Source of the DNA: Sulfurimonas sp.
GTDB taxonomy: Bacteria; Campylobacterota; Campylobacteria; Campylobacterales; Sulfurimonadaceae
DNA: 64,000 bases
Assembly (NCBI RefSeq): GCF_019429335.1
Contig: NZ_JAHYJB010000001.1
Location: 1-64,000, forward strand
Direction: 5' to 3'
Notes under the pieces: generated by a model
Told to the model about the DNA's origin: nothing
What the model saw: the letters and a program-made list of their open reading frames with translations, nothing else
Databases searched by the model: none
Part shown: positions 22,206-33,537 of the stretch, piece by piece
How positions within the stretch are numbered: the stretch's first letter is position 1
Layout: every line of letters starts with the position of its first letter
Program-made: the position numbers and the translations under genes

Positions 22206-24401
22206 ATGTCAAAAATTATCTGGTCAAAAATAGATGAAGCACCAGCTTTAGCAACTTATTCACTTTTACCAATCGTAAAAGCTTTTGTAAAGAATGCGGG
22301 CGTAGATGTAGAGTTGAGTGATATTTCGCTCTCAGGAAGAGTTATTGCTACATTTTCTAGTGTATTAAAACCAGAGCAAAAACAGACAGATGCTCTTGGT
22401 GTGCTTGGTGAATTTGTTCAGCAGCCGGATTGTAACATTATAAAGCTACCAAATATTTCGGCTTCAGTTCCACAGCTAAAAGAGTGTATAGCTGAGCTTC
22501 AGTCACAAGGGTACGATTTACCTCAATATCCTGAAGATGCTAAAACTGCCGAAGAGATAGCCATAAAAGAGAAGTATTCTGCTTGTCTGGGAAGCGCAGT
22601 AAATCCTGTTCTTCGCGAAGGAAACTCTGACAGACGTGCAGCGATAGCTGTTAAAAACTTTGCAAAGAAAAACCCTCATAAATTAAGAGCGTTCTCTGAA
22701 AATTCAAAAGCTTACGTAGCTCATATGACAAACAATGATTTCTATGAAAATGAGCAATCAGTTATAAAGTCTGGCAACGGAACAGTTACAATTAACCTAA
22801 ACGGAAAGTGTTTAAAAGATATTAAAGCGGTTGAGGGTGAAATATTAGACGGTACTTTTATGTCTGCAAAAGCATTGAGAGCCTTCTATCAAGAGACTTT
22901 AGCAGAAGCAAAAGCTAAAGACGTACTTTGGTCACTACACCTAAAAGCAACTATGATGAAAATCTCCGACCCTATTATGTTTGGTCATGCTGTTGAAGTC
23001 TTCTTCAAAGATCTGTTTGCTAAGTATGCAGATGAGTTTAAAGCTCTCGGTATAAACCCGAATATGGGTCTTGGAGATTTATACAAAAAGCTTGAAAAAT
23101 CATCTAAAAAAGCTGAAATAGAGGCAGCTATCATGGCTACTTACAAAACTCAGCCAAACATGGCGATGGTTGATTCTGAAAAAGGAATCACAAACCTTCA
23201 CGCTTCAAATGATATTATCATCGATGCTTCTATGCCTGTTGTTGTGCGTGACGGCGGTAAAATGTGGAACGCTGAGGGTAAAGTTCAAGAGTGCGTTTCT
23301 GTTATTCCAGATAGAACTTATGCAACTTTCTATAAAGAGATAGTTGATGACTGTGTTAAAAACGGTCAATTTGATGTAACAACGATGGGAAATGTTGCAA
23401 ACGTTGGTCTAATGGCACAAAAAGCTGAAGAGTACGGTTCTCACCCTACAACTTTCGAAATCAGCGAAGACGGTGTTGTTGAAGTTAAAGATGAAAACGG
23501 TGCAGTGTTAATGAGCCATAATGTTGAAAAAGGCGATATCTGGAGAATGAGCAGAACAAAAGATGCCGCTATCAAAGACTGGATTAGACTTTCTCATGAG
23601 AGAGGCGTTTTAACTGGAAATCCTGTTGTTTTCTGGCTAGATTCATTCAGACCGCATGATGCAAACCTAATCAAAAAACTTATGACCAGCTTGCCGGCTT
23701 ATTTAGCTAAGACTCCAATCGAGTATGAAATTTTAGCTCCAAAACAGGCTATGAAATACTCTTTAAGAAGAGTTAGGGCAGGGCTTGATACTATTTCATC
23801 TACAGGAAATGTCTTAAGAGATTATTTAACAGACCTTTTCCCAATTTTAGAGCTTGGAACATCTGCAAAAATGCTTTCAATTGTTCCTCTTCTTTCGGGC
23901 GGCGGTGTATTTGAGACTGGTGCAGGCGGATCAGCTCCAAAGCACGTTGAACAATTTATTAAAGAGGGGCATTTAAGATGGGATTCTCTTGGTGAGTTCT
24001 TGGCGCTTGCTGAATCACTTAGGTTTGTAGCTCAGAAAAATAACTCAATAGAGTTAGAGGCTATTACAGAAGCCCTTGACATTGCAAACGCCGGTTATTT
24101 AGATAACAATAATTCACCTGGAAGAAACGCAGGAGAGCCTGATAATAAAGCTTCTCACTTCTTTGTTGCAAAGTATTGGGCAGAAGCTTTAGCGTCTCAG
24201 ACAAAAGCCCCATCTATTGCAGCTAAGTTTGCTCCAGTGGCAAAAGCGCTTAAGGATAATGAAGCTAAAATTATGGAAGAATTGATGTCAGTCGAGGGTA
24301 AAGCTCAAGATATCGGCGGTTACTACCACCCAAATGATGCTAAAACTGAAGCTGCTATGAGACCGTCTAAAACTCTAAATGCCATAATCGACAGCATCTA
24401 G
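22206..24401 (+). CDS. icd: NADP-dependent isocitrate dehydrogenase, monomeric type
   Basis: ~730 aa, MSKIIWSKIDEAPALATYSLLPIV; NSDRRAAIAVKNFAKKNPH; VFETGAGGSAPKHVEQF. Confidence 0.95.
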   Translation: MSKIIWSKIDEAPALATYSLLPIVKAFVKNAGVDVELSDISLSGRVIATFSSVLKPEQKQTDALGVLGEFVQQPDCNIIKLPNISASVPQLKECIAELQSQGYDLPQYPEDAKTAEEIAIKEKYSACLGSAVNPVLREGNSDRRAAIAVKNFAKKNPHKLRAFSENSKAYVAHMTNNDFYENEQSVIKSGNGTVTINLNGKCLKDIKAVEGEILDGTFMSAKALRAFYQETLAEAKAKDVLWSLHLKATMMKISDPIMFGHAVEVFFKDLFAKYADEFKALGINPNMGLGDLYKKLEKSSKKAEIEAAIMATYKTQPNMAMVDSEKGITNLHASNDIIIDASMPVVVRDGGKMWNAEGKVQECVSVIPDRTYATFYKEIVDDCVKNGQFDVTTMGNVANVGLMAQKAEEYGSHPTTFEISEDGVVEVKDENGAVLMSHNVEKGDIWRMSRTKDAAIKDWIRLSHERGVLTGNPVVFWLDSFRPHDANLIKKLMTSLPAYLAKTPIEYEILAPKQAMKYSLRRVRAGLDTISSTGNVLRDYLTDLFPILELGTSAKMLSIVPLLSGGGVFETGAGGSAPKHVEQFIKEGHLRWDSLGEFLALAESLRFVAQKNNSIELEAITEALDIANAGYLDNNNSPGRNAGEPDNKASHFFVAKYWAEALASQTKAPSIAAKFAPVAKALKDNEAKIMEELMSVEGKAQDIGGYYHPNDAKTEAAMRPSKTLNAIIDSI

Positions 24402-24482
24402 TTATATTTAAATGTCTTTAATGTAATGTTTTGGGAAAATATATTTCACTAAAACTTTATAATTTTATTTCAAGGAGTGTGT

Positions 24483-25439
24483 ATGAATCAAGGTAAAAGA
24501 GTAGGAATAGTTGGTGCCGGAAATGTCGGTGCAACAGTAGCATACTCTCTGGCAATGCTTGGTTCTTGTCATGAAATAATTCTTCGTGATAACAAGATAG
24601 ATGTTGCTAAAGGTAAAGCGCTTGATATGAGTCAGGCTGCTGCAGCTGTTAGAAGTCATACCATAGTTAGCGTTGCTGAGGATATGTCGGATTTGTCAAA
24701 CTGTGACGTCGTAGTAGTAACAGCGGGTAGTCCAAGACTTCCTGGTATGAGCCGTGACGACCTGCTTATGATTAACGCAAGAATTACAAAAGAGGTTATA
24801 GAGGGAGTTGCAAAATACTCTCCGGATGCAATAATAATAATGGTCTCAAATCCACTGGATGTTATGACTTATGTTGCATTAAGAGAGAGCGGATTTGAGA
24901 GAAGCCGTATTATTGGAATGGCCGGAATACTTGATAGTGCCAGAATGGCTAGTTTTATTCAGGAAAAACTTGGATATGGCGGCGGACAGATTCGTGCTTC
25001 AGTTATGGGCGGTCACGGTGATGACATGGTTCCGCTTCCTCGCTACTCAACGGTTGCGGGTGTTCCTCTTGGTAACCTTTTGACTGACACAGAAATTAAC
25101 GAAATCGTTACGCGCACCCGCAACGGTGGTGCGGAGATAGTAGGGCATCTTAAAACAGGTTCAGCATATTATGCACCTGCAAGATCTACAACCATCATGG
25201 TTGAAGCAATTTTAAAAGATACAAAACAGATTCATCCGTGTGCAGTTTTCTTGGAGGGTGAGTACGGCTACTCTGGCGTAGTTTCTGGCGTACCCGTTAT
25301 GCTTGGCGCAAATGGAGCAGAGAAGATTATAGAAGTAACGCTTGATGAGTCTGAAAAAAAGATGTTTGAAGGCTCTTGCAACTCTGTTAGAAGTTTGATT
25401 GACACACTAAATAAAAATAATTTTTTTGAAGGAGAATGA
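24483..25439 (+). CDS. mdh: Malate dehydrogenase
   Basis: [61 protein letters not shown]. Confidence 0.95.
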   Translation: MNQGKRVGIVGAGNVGATVAYSLAMLGSCHEIILRDNKIDVAKGKALDMSQAAAAVRSHTIVSVAEDMSDLSNCDVVVVTAGSPRLPGMSRDDLLMINARITKEVIEGVAKYSPDAIIIMVSNPLDVMTYVALRESGFERSRIIGMAGILDSARMASFIQEKLGYGGGQIRASVMGGHGDDMVPLPRYSTVAGVPLGNLLTDTEINEIVTRTRNGGAEIVGHLKTGSAYYAPARSTTIMVEAILKDTKQIHPCAVFLEGEYGYSGVVSGVPVMLGANGAEKIIEVTLDESEKKMFEGSCNSVRSLIDTLNKNNFFEGE

Positions 25440-25442
25440 TTT

Positions 25443-26834
25443 ATGAGTAGTCGTATCGAAAAAGACACAATGGGTGAAATAAAAGTTCCAATAGATGCTT
25501 ATTGGGCAGCACAAACTCAAAGATCAATAGAAAATTTTGCTATTGGCGAAGAGACTATGCCGTATGAGATAACTAGAGCTTTTTCTTATCTTAAAAAAGC
25601 CGTAGCGCTCGTAAATAAAGATTTGGGCAAACTAGATGCTAGAAAAGCAGAAGCAATAGCACAGGCTTGCGATGACATGTTGGCTGGAAAACTTGACGGA
25701 AATTATCCGCTTGTTGTATGGCAAACGGGCTCAGGCACGCAGTCAAACATGAACAATAATGAGGTTCTTGCTTCTCGTGCAACTGAGATTTTAGGCGGAG
25801 ATTTTAGAGTTGAAAAGCTTGTTCATCCAAACGATGACGTAAACAAATCTCAAAGCTCAAACGACACTTATCCTACAGCTCTACATGTAGCTTCCGTAAT
25901 TGCCGTTGAGACTCGTGTTCTTCCTGCAATAGCGAAGCTAAAGGCGACATTAATTGAAAAGTCGGCCAAATTTGATTCTATTGTTAAAATAGGACGTACA
26001 CACCTTCAAGATGCAACTCCTTTAACGCTTGGTCAAGAGATTAGCGGCTGGGTAGAGATGCTAAACAAGTGTGAAAAAATGATTAAAGTTTCACTTGAGA
26101 GCGTCCGTGAGTTAGCACTTGGCGGAACAGCAGTAGGAACAGGGCTTAATGCTCATCCTGAACTTGGCGAGAGAGTAGCTCGTAAACTAACAGAGCTTAC
26201 AGGGCACAATTTTATCACTGCACCAAATAAGTTTCATGCACTAACATCGCATGACGCTTTGGTTTTCTCTCATGGAGCTCTAAAAGCACTATCTGCGGAT
26301 ATGATGAAAATCGCGAATGATGTTCGCTGGCTTGCTTCAGGTCCTAGATGCGGAATAGGGGAGATTACTATCCCAGAAAATGAGCCTGGTTCTTCTATTA
26401 TGCCTGGTAAAGTCAACCCAACTCAGAGCGAAGCAGTAACAATGGTTACATGTCAGGTCATGGGAAATGATGCGGCTATCGGTTTTGCGGCAAGTCAGGG
26501 AAATTTCCAGCTAAACGTATTTAAACCCGTAATTGCATACAACTTCTTGCAGTCATGCCGCCTGCTAGGTGATTCGATAGTCTCGTTTAATGATCACTGT
26601 GCGGTTGGAATTGAGCCAGTTGCAGAGAAGATAGATTTCTATCTTCAAAACTCTCTAATGCTTGTTACGGCGCTTAACCCTTATATCGGTTATGAAAATG
26701 CAGCAAAAATAGCAAAAACGGCACATAAAAACAACTCTACTCTAAAGGCAACCGCTATTGAGCTAGGGCTTTTAACTGCCGAAGAGTTCGACAAGTACGT
26801 AATCCCAGAAGATATGATATCGCCAAAAGCGTAA
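25443..26834 (+). CDS. fumC: Fumarate hydratase class II
   Basis: [45 protein letters not shown]. Confidence 0.96.
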   Translation: MSSRIEKDTMGEIKVPIDAYWAAQTQRSIENFAIGEETMPYEITRAFSYLKKAVALVNKDLGKLDARKAEAIAQACDDMLAGKLDGNYPLVVWQTGSGTQSNMNNNEVLASRATEILGGDFRVEKLVHPNDDVNKSQSSNDTYPTALHVASVIAVETRVLPAIAKLKATLIEKSAKFDSIVKIGRTHLQDATPLTLGQEISGWVEMLNKCEKMIKVSLESVRELALGGTAVGTGLNAHPELGERVARKLTELTGHNFITAPNKFHALTSHDALVFSHGALKALSADMMKIANDVRWLASGPRCGIGEITIPENEPGSSIMPGKVNPTQSEAVTMVTCQVMGNDAAIGFAASQGNFQLNVFKPVIAYNFLQSCRLLGDSIVSFNDHCAVGIEPVAEKIDFYLQNSLMLVTALNPYIGYENAAKIAKTAHKNNSTLKATAIELGLLTAEEFDKYVIPEDMISPKA

Positions 26835-26908
26835 TCAAAAACCCTATAATTCTCAAAAAACAGAGTTTTTTCTAAAGAAACTTCGTTTTGTAACTTTATG
26901 GGGTTACA

Positions 26909-26950
26909 AGGGACAAATTGTCCCTGTCACTAAAACGAACATGTTCGTTT
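26909..26950. repeat. Two adjacent palindromes in the fumC-sucC intergenic region
   Basis: AGGGACAAATTGTCCCT (26909-26925) and perfect palindrome AAACGAACATGTTCGTTT (26933-26950). Confidence 0.75.
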
Positions 26951-26990
26951 AAATGCGTAAAATGACAAAATTAAAAAAAGGAAAAATTTA

Positions 26991-28166
26991 ATGAATATAC
27001 ATGAATATCAAGCTAAACAAATTTTTGCTAAATATGATGTACCTACACCCAAAGGTTTAATGGCCGAGAGCGTAGAGCAGGCGGTTGAAAATGCAAAGGT
27101 TCTAGGCGGACCTGTTTGGGTTGTTAAAGCTCAAATACATGCTGGCGGTCGCGGACTTGGCGGCGGGGTAAAGCTTGCTCGTTCAATTGAGGAGGTAGAA
27201 AAACTATCTCGCGAGATTTTAGGAATGACCCTTATTACTCACCAAACAGGACCCGAGGGAAAACTTGTTCAAAAGCTTTACATTGAAGAGGGTGCAGATA
27301 TAAAAGATGAGTTATACCTTGGCGTTGTTCTTGACCGTGCACGTGAAATGCCTGTTATTATGGCTTCAACTGAGGGCGGTATGGCGATAGAAGACGTAGC
27401 ACATGACAATCCTGAAAAAATCATCAAAGTTGCGGTTGACCCTGCTATCGGTTTTCAAGGTTTTCACGGAAGAGAGCTTGTTTTTGGTCTAGGAATTACT
27501 AATCCGGATGAGCAGAAGAAATTTATAAGCTTTGCCTCAAAACTCTATAAACTTTACATTGAAAATGATGCAGAGATGATAGAGATAAATCCTTTAGTTA
27601 AAACTGGTAACGGTGACTTTTTGGCACTTGACGGCAAGATGGGATTTGATGATTCTGCTCTTGGGCGTCATCCTGATATCGAAGCGATGAGAGATATCTC
27701 TGAAGAAGATGCTGATGAGCGTGAAGCTACACAGTACGGTCTTTCATATATCTCGCTAGATGGTGAAATCGGTTGTATGGTTAATGGAGCAGGGCTTGCA
27801 ATGGGTACCATGGATACAATAAATTATATGGGCGGAACACCTGCAAACTTCCTTGACGTTGGCGGAAAAGCTAATGCAGAGACTGTTGCGAAGGGATTTG
27901 AGATTATTCTTAAAAATCCTAAGGTTAAAGCTATATTTGTAAATATTTTCGGCGGTATCGTTAGATGTGACCGTATTGCAAACGGTATCTTGGAAGCTAC
28001 AAAACTTGTAGATGTACATGTTCCTGTAATCGTACGTCTTGATGGTACAAATGCACCTGAAGCCGCAGAGATTTTAAGAAACGCAAATATTGCAAACGTT
28101 ATAGCAGCTACGGACTTGGCTGATGGCGCCGCAAAAGCAGTAGCAGCCGCAAAACAAGCAAAGTAA
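26991..28166 (+). CDS. sucC: Succinyl-CoA ligase [ADP-forming] subunit beta
   Basis: [41 protein letters not shown]. Confidence 0.96.
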   Translation: MNIHEYQAKQIFAKYDVPTPKGLMAESVEQAVENAKVLGGPVWVVKAQIHAGGRGLGGGVKLARSIEEVEKLSREILGMTLITHQTGPEGKLVQKLYIEEGADIKDELYLGVVLDRAREMPVIMASTEGGMAIEDVAHDNPEKIIKVAVDPAIGFQGFHGRELVFGLGITNPDEQKKFISFASKLYKLYIENDAEMIEINPLVKTGNGDFLALDGKMGFDDSALGRHPDIEAMRDISEEDADEREATQYGLSYISLDGEIGCMVNGAGLAMGTMDTINYMGGTPANFLDVGGKANAETVAKGFEIILKNPKVKAIFVNIFGGIVRCDRIANGILEATKLVDVHVPVIVRLDGTNAPEAAEILRNANIANVIAATDLADGAAKAVAAAKQAK

Positions 28167-28183
28167 GAGAGGGGAGGATTTAT

Positions 28184-29059
28184 ATGAGCATATTGGTAAA
28201 CAAAGAGACAAAAGTAATCGTTCAGGGTTTTACAGGGAAAGAGGGTTCTTTCCACGCTGAGCAGTGTATGGCGTACGGAACAAAGATAGTTGGCGGTGTT
28301 ACGCCAAATAAAGGCGGAACTGAGCATTTAGGCCAGCCTGTATTTAACACGGTAAAAGAGGCTGTTGCGTCTACGGGCGCTACTGTTTCTATGATTTTTG
28401 TTCCGCCTGCATTCGTTTCTGATGCGGTAATGGAAGCTGCAGATGCAGGAATCGAACTAGCTGTTATCATAACGGAAGGTGCACCGGTTAGAGATATGCA
28501 AGCTGCTAAAGCTTATGCCCTTAAGCACAGCATGAAAACTATCGGGCCAAATTGTCCTGGAATTATTACGGCAGAAGAGTGTAAAATTGGAATTATGCCT
28601 GGTATGATTTTCAAAAAAGGAAATGTAGGGTTAATCTCAAAATCAGGCACTCTGACTTATGAGGGTGCAAACCAAGTTTGCAGAGAGGGTTTTGGAATAT
28701 CTACAGCAGTTGGTATCGGAGGAGACCCGATTATTGGTCTTTCATACAAGCAGCTTCTTCCGATGTTTGAAGCAGACCCAGAGACTCATGCAATCGTTAT
28801 GATTGGTGAAATCGGCGGAGATCTTGAGATTCAGGCAGCAGCATATATAAAAGAACATATTACAAAACCTGTTGTTGCTTTTATAGCAGGTCAAACTGCA
28901 CCTAAAGGCAAAAGGATGGGTCACGCTGGCGCAATCGTAAGCGGAGGCGCAGGTACAGCGGCCGAGAAAATGGCGGCACTTGACGCAGCAGGCGTAAAAG
29001 TTGTTGTTTCACCTGCGGATATCGGAAAAGCTGTAGCGGAAGTTTTAGCTAAGAGATAA
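28184..29059 (+). CDS. sucD: Succinyl-CoA ligase subunit alpha
   Basis: [52 protein letters not shown]. Confidence 0.96.
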   Translation: MSILVNKETKVIVQGFTGKEGSFHAEQCMAYGTKIVGGVTPNKGGTEHLGQPVFNTVKEAVASTGATVSMIFVPPAFVSDAVMEAADAGIELAVIITEGAPVRDMQAAKAYALKHSMKTIGPNCPGIITAEECKIGIMPGMIFKKGNVGLISKSGTLTYEGANQVCREGFGISTAVGIGGDPIIGLSYKQLLPMFEADPETHAIVMIGEIGGDLEIQAAAYIKEHITKPVVAFIAGQTAPKGKRMGHAGAIVSGGAGTAAEKMAALDAAGVKVVVSPADIGKAVAEVLAKR

Positions 29060-29249
29060 AAAAAACGGCCTTGGTGCGAGCCCCATTAGGTAACATCCAG
29101 TGTTATTCAAGAGGCGTTATTAGCACAATTCAGGGTCATATTAATTAAACTTAGTTAATCTGTTTGTGAAAATTTAATTGGCGTTAATTTAACAATTAAT
29201 GTTAAAATAGTACAAGCTTGCTTCGTGCTTTAAAAAAAGAGGAGAATAA

Positions 29250-29585
29250 ATGGGAACTTTTAAGACTGAAAACCCAGGCAATCAACCTGTATGGGTAAAT
29301 ACAAATAACTGTAAAGCATGTGATATTTGTGTTTCTGTATGTCCAGCTGGCGTACTCGGAATGAGATATGATAACAAGTCAACCCTTGGTGCGATGATAT
29401 CCATTGAACATCCAGAGTCTTGCATTGGTTGTATGGAGTGTGAATTATCATGTCCAGACTTTGCTATATATGTAGCTGATAAAAAAGAGTATAAATTTGC
29501 AAAATTAACTGATGACTCAAAAAATAGACAAGTAGCTGTTATTGCAAATAATTATATGTCACTTAGCGAACAAGGAGTTAAATAA
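29250..29585 (+). CDS. oorD: 2-oxoglutarate:acceptor oxidoreductase, delta (ferredoxin) subunit
   Basis: Two CxxCxxCxxxC clusters: CKACDICVSVCPAG, CIGCMECELSCPD; followed by A, B and C subunits. Confidence 0.93.
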   Translation: MGTFKTENPGNQPVWVNTNNCKACDICVSVCPAGVLGMRYDNKSTLGAMISIEHPESCIGCMECELSCPDFAIYVADKKEYKFAKLTDDSKNRQVAVIANNYMSLSEQGVK

Positions 29586-30739
29586 TGGCAAGAGAAGAAA
29601 TCTCAACAGGTAATGAACTATGTTCAATGGCAGCAATTGACGCCGGCGCTAGATTTTTTAGCGGATACCCAATCACTCCTTCATCTGAAGTAATGCACGT
29701 GGCATCTGATTTATTACCGAAAGTCGGTGGAAAATTTATTCAGATGGAAGATGAAATTGCCGGTATTTGTGCTGCTTTAGGCGCATCTATGACAGGTGTA
29801 AAATCTTATACTGCGACTTCAGGTCCCGGTATTTCACTTAAAGCTGAACAAATCGGTCTTGGTTTTATCGCAGAAATCCCATTGGTTATAGTAAACGTTA
29901 TGCGTGGTGGTCCATCAACTGGTCTTCCAACTCGTGTATCTCAAGCAGATATAGGTCAAGCACAATATCCGACTCATGGGGATTATGCTTCAATTACTCT
30001 ATGCGCAGGCAGTTTGACTGAGTGCTATACTCAAACCGTACGTGCGTTTAACTTGGCTGAAAAATATATGACTCCGGTATTTATCCTTCTAGATGAGACA
30101 ATCGGTCACATGCACGGAAAGGCTGTAATCCCTGATTTAGCAGAAGTTGAGGCCAGTGTTGTTAATCGTGCAACGTTTAGTGGCTCTCCTACAGAGTATA
30201 AACCGTATGATGTTCCTATGAACAAGCCTGCAGTTCTTAACCCTATGTTTAAAGGGTACAAGTACCATATTACAGGTCTTCACCACGGACATGAAGGTTT
30301 CCCTACTGAAGACGCAACCCAGTGTGAATTCAATATAGAGCGTCTAGTCGGTAAAATCAACACAGTTGCAGCTGAGAATGACGGTCTTGACGATCAGCCT
30401 GATTATGAAGAGTATATGATGGATGATGCAGAAGTTTGTATCATTGCTTATGGCTCAATTGGTCTTGGCGCTTATGAAGCAGTCAACAAGCTTCGTGAAC
30501 AGGGAATTAAGGCCGGCATGTTCAGACCAATCTTGTTGTGGCCTTCTCCAGCTAAAAAAATTGCCCAAATCGGTGCAAGATTTAAAGATAAGATTTTTAT
30601 TACAGAGCTTAATATGGGTCAATACTCTAAAGAAATCGAAAGAGTTATCAAAAGAGATGATTTTACTACACTGTTTAAAGCAAATGGTCGCCCAATAGCG
30701 CCGTCTGAAATGGTAGCAAAAGTTAAGGAGATGATGTAA
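29585..30739 (+). CDS. oorA: 2-oxoglutarate:acceptor oxidoreductase, alpha subunit
   Basis: GNELCSMAAIDAGARFFSGYPITPSSEVMH; TATSGPGISLKAEQIGL. Confidence 0.94.
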   Translation: MAREEISTGNELCSMAAIDAGARFFSGYPITPSSEVMHVASDLLPKVGGKFIQMEDEIAGICAALGASMTGVKSYTATSGPGISLKAEQIGLGFIAEIPLVIVNVMRGGPSTGLPTRVSQADIGQAQYPTHGDYASITLCAGSLTECYTQTVRAFNLAEKYMTPVFILLDETIGHMHGKAVIPDLAEVEASVVNRATFSGSPTEYKPYDVPMNKPAVLNPMFKGYKYHITGLHHGHEGFPTEDATQCEFNIERLVGKINTVAAENDGLDDQPDYEEYMMDDAEVCIIAYGSIGLGAYEAVNKLREQGIKAGMFRPILLWPSPAKKIAQIGARFKDKIFITELNMGQYSKEIERVIKRDDFTTLFKANGRPIAPSEMVAKVKEMM

Positions 30740-31596
30740 TGGCATTTAATTATGATAAATATTTACGTGTAAATAAAATGCCGACACTTTGGTGTTGGGG
30801 TTGTGGTGATGGTGTTATTTTGAAAGCTACTATCCGTGCTATAGAAAAAATGGGCTGGGATATGAATACTGAAGTATGTGTTGTTTCAGGTATCGGATGT
30901 TCTGGACGCTTTAGCTCATACATAGATTGTAATACGGTTCACACGACTCATGGTCGTACGATCGCTTATGCAACTGGTATAAAGCTTGCCAACCCTAAAA
31001 TAAATGTAATCGTTGTTGCCGGTGACGGTGATGGTCTTGCAATCGGTGGTAACCATACAATTCACGGTTGTCGTCGCAATATTGACCTTAACTTTATTCT
31101 AATTAATAACTTTATTTATGGTCTTACAAATTCACAGATTTCTCCAACTACTCCTCGGGGTATGTGGTGTGTATCTGCACAAAACGGTAATATTGACCCG
31201 ACTTTTAATGTTGCAAATCTGGCTATGGGAGCAGGTGCTACATTTGTTGCTCGTGAATCTATGATTGACTCTAAGAAATTAGAGAAAATTTTAGTTAAAG
31301 GTTTTGAGCACAAAGGTTTTAGTTTTATAGAAGTTCTATCTAACTGCCATATCAACCTTGGCCGTAAAAACAAGATGGCTAACGCTATGGAAAACTTAAA
31401 CTGGATTGACAGCATAACAGTTCCTAAGAGAAAATGGGATGAATTAAGTGAAGAAGAGCAGATGAATAAGCTTGCAACCGGAGTTTTAAGAGAAATCAAA
31501 CAACCCGAATACACTGACATGTACGAAGAAGTAATCAAAGCTGCTCAAGGCAAGCGTGGTAAAATCACTCAAGACGATTTTGCGAAAAAGATATAG
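30739..31596 (+). CDS. oorB: 2-oxoglutarate:acceptor oxidoreductase, beta (TPP-binding) subunit
   Basis: PTLWCWGCGDGVILKA, SGIGCSGRFSSY, VAGDGDGLAIGGNH. Confidence 0.95.
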   Translation: MAFNYDKYLRVNKMPTLWCWGCGDGVILKATIRAIEKMGWDMNTEVCVVSGIGCSGRFSSYIDCNTVHTTHGRTIAYATGIKLANPKINVIVVAGDGDGLAIGGNHTIHGCRRNIDLNFILINNFIYGLTNSQISPTTPRGMWCVSAQNGNIDPTFNVANLAMGAGATFVARESMIDSKKLEKILVKGFEHKGFSFIEVLSNCHINLGRKNKMANAMENLNWIDSITVPKRKWDELSEEEQMNKLATGVLREIKQPEYTDMYEEVIKAAQGKRGKITQDDFAKKI

Positions 31597-31605
31597 GGAG
31601 CTGGC

Positions 31606-32160
31606 ATGAGAAATTCTTTAAGATTTACGGGTGTTGGTGGTCAAGGTGTTTTATTAGCTGGTGAAATTATGGCGGCTTGTAAAATTAAAGATGGTGGATA
31701 CGGTTTAAAAACTGCCACCTATACATCTCAGGTTCGTGGTGGTCCAACAGTTGTTGACATCACGCTTGATGACAATGAGATTCGCTACCCATATGCAAAT
31801 GAGGGCGAGATTGATTTCATGCTTTCAGTTGCAAACGTATCTTATCAGCAGTTCAAAAATGGTGTTAAGCCTGGCGGAATAATAGTCGTAGATCCTAACT
31901 TGGTTTCTCCGACTGCTGAAGATCGCAAAAAATGGATTATCCATGAGATTCCAATTATTACTATTGCAAAAGAAGAGGTTGGTAACGTTATTACTCAATC
32001 TGTTGTTGCGCTAGCAATTACAAATACAATGACAAATGTGCTTCCTAAGCAGTCATTGATTGATACAATGCTTTCTAAAGTACCGGCCAAAGTTCATGCG
32101 GCAAATAAGCTAGCATATGAACTTGGCGAGAAATACGCTAAAGAAGCAATGACTAACTAA
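31606..32160 (+). CDS. oorC: 2-oxoglutarate:acceptor oxidoreductase, gamma subunit
   Basis: LRFTGVGGQGVLLAGEIMAAC, TSQVRGGPTVVDI. Confidence 0.94.
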   Translation: MRNSLRFTGVGGQGVLLAGEIMAACKIKDGGYGLKTATYTSQVRGGPTVVDITLDDNEIRYPYANEGEIDFMLSVANVSYQQFKNGVKPGGIIVVDPNLVSPTAEDRKKWIIHEIPIITIAKEEVGNVITQSVVALAITNTMTNVLPKQSLIDTMLSKVPAKVHAANKLAYELGEKYAKEAMTN

Positions 32161-32178
32161 GCTACTTATTGCGTTATC

Positions 32179-32205
32179 AGACAGCCAAATGGCTGTCTTT
32201 TTTTT
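32179..32205 (+). terminator. Rho-independent terminator downstream of oorC
   Basis: AGACAGCC aaat GGCTGTCT followed by T-run. Confidence 0.9.
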
Positions 32206-32264
32206 ATTTCTATGCTTAATATTAAACAATATCTACTGCTTTTCTCTCTTTTTTAATTAAAATA

Positions 32265-32882
32265 TTACACCCTGATACTATCCCAGAAAAACTCTACATG
32301 CTTCTCAAACTGTGTTGATAGACTATTGGTGGAGCTGCTGTCAAATCGCAGAAGTGTTATCTGAAGCCTTATGTAGAATAGAGTGGATAGAAACTCATAT
32401 GAGACCATCATTGGATCGGCAGAACGTATAAGTGAGTTTTGCATCATAATAAAGAAAGCTTCTGAGAGCACTTTTATATTTTCATTGTGAAATTCGTTCA
32501 TAAACTGCTCTCTAAGCTCTCTGTTTTGAAATAGCTCTATCATAAGCAGCCTGAACATGTTTTCGTTGTTTTTATCAAAAGTAAGAAGCTTGTACTGCAT
32601 TGCAAATTTTTGTAAAAAAGCCTTTCCTTTTAATGCCGACTCTTTTATATCACTGTTTTTTTCAGCAAAAGGGGAGGTAAATATCTCTTTTGCAACACAC
32701 AAAAATATCTCCTCTTTATTTTTAAAGTGATTATACAGAGCACTCTCTCTTATACCAACTTCTGAAGCTATTTTTCGCACACTTGTAGCCTTAAATCCAT
32801 ACTCTGAGAAGAGGGATGATGATACTTTCAGTATCTTTTGCTTTGTATTTGATTTCTTCTGAACTACCGTATTTTTCGACAT
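32265..32882 (-). CDS. TetR/AcrR-family transcriptional regulator
   Basis: KQKILKVSSSLFSEYGFKATSVRKIASEVGIRESALYNHFKNKEEIF N-terminal HTH. Confidence 0.92.
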   Translation of the reverse strand: MSKNTVVQKKSNTKQKILKVSSSLFSEYGFKATSVRKIASEVGIRESALYNHFKNKEEIFLCVAKEIFTSPFAEKNSDIKESALKGKAFLQKFAMQYKLLTFDKNNENMFRLLMIELFQNRELREQFMNEFHNENIKVLSEAFFIMMQNSLIRSADPMMVSYEFLSTLFYIRLQITLLRFDSSSTNSLSTQFEKHVEFFWDSIRV

Positions 32883-32902
32883 TCTACAACCTTTTTACAT
32901 AT

Positions 32903-33012
32903 AAGAACACTTGTTAATTTAAAAAGAATTATATATGAACAACTGTTAATTTATTCTTATGCGAAATGAACAAACGTTCATATAATAAAATAATCAAGTG
33001 AACGATTGTTCA
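32903..33012. promoter_or_regulatory. Cluster of TetR operator-like inverted repeats
   Basis: TGAACAAACGTTCA (32967-32980) and TGAACGATTGTTCA (32999-33012), plus imperfect AGAACACTTGTTAA and TGAACAACTGTTAA, between tetR and rnpB. Confidence 0.7.
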
Positions 33013-33057
33013 TACTGAAAAAAAGAGATATAAAGGAATATTTTTGTACTATTTCGC

Positions 33058-33422
33058 AGGTACAACAGATAGTGACTTGATTAACCTCAAGAGGAAAGTC
33101 CGAGCTGCTATAAGACAGTGTTCCATTTAACTAATGGCCGTAGTAATGCGAGGGAAAGTGCAACAGAGAGCAGACTTCCATTTTTTAGTTTACTAAAAGT
33201 GGTAAAGGTGAAAGGGTGGGGTAAGAGCCCACCAGTCTCTATAGCAATATAGAGAGCTTGTAAACCCAACATGGCAGCAAGAAACAGGTGGTCAGCGTCT
33301 TAATGGCAAGGTTGCGGCGTTAAAACCGTTGCTGAGCTTATGCTACTGTTTCGCTAGAGTTACTATGTAAATAGTAAAGTAGATTAATGCTATCAAAACA
33401 AAACTCGGCTTACGTTGTACCT
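33058..33422 (+). ncRNA. rnpB: RNase P RNA (class A)
   Basis: GAGGAAAGTCCGAGCT, caacagagagcagac, GGTGAAAGGGTGGGGTAAGAGCCCACC, AAACTCGGCTTACG; terminal helix GGTACAAC/GTTGTACC closes the molecule. Confidence 0.95.
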
Positions 33423-33510
33423 AATTACATAAAATAATTGCCTATTTTTCAATCTACACACAAGCTGTATGATACCGTGTACATGTTCATACTAAAAAAT
33501 ATCAACTAAA

Positions 33511-33537
33511 AATATCAATTTTTCTTAAATTGATATT
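33511..33537 (+). terminator. AT-rich hairpin downstream of rnpB
   Basis: AATATCAATTT ttctt AAATTGATATT; no T-run, so the terminator role is tentative. Confidence 0.45.

Noticed and set aside
27824-28327. ORF antisense to sucC/sucD
   Set aside because: Spans two well-supported genes on the other strand.
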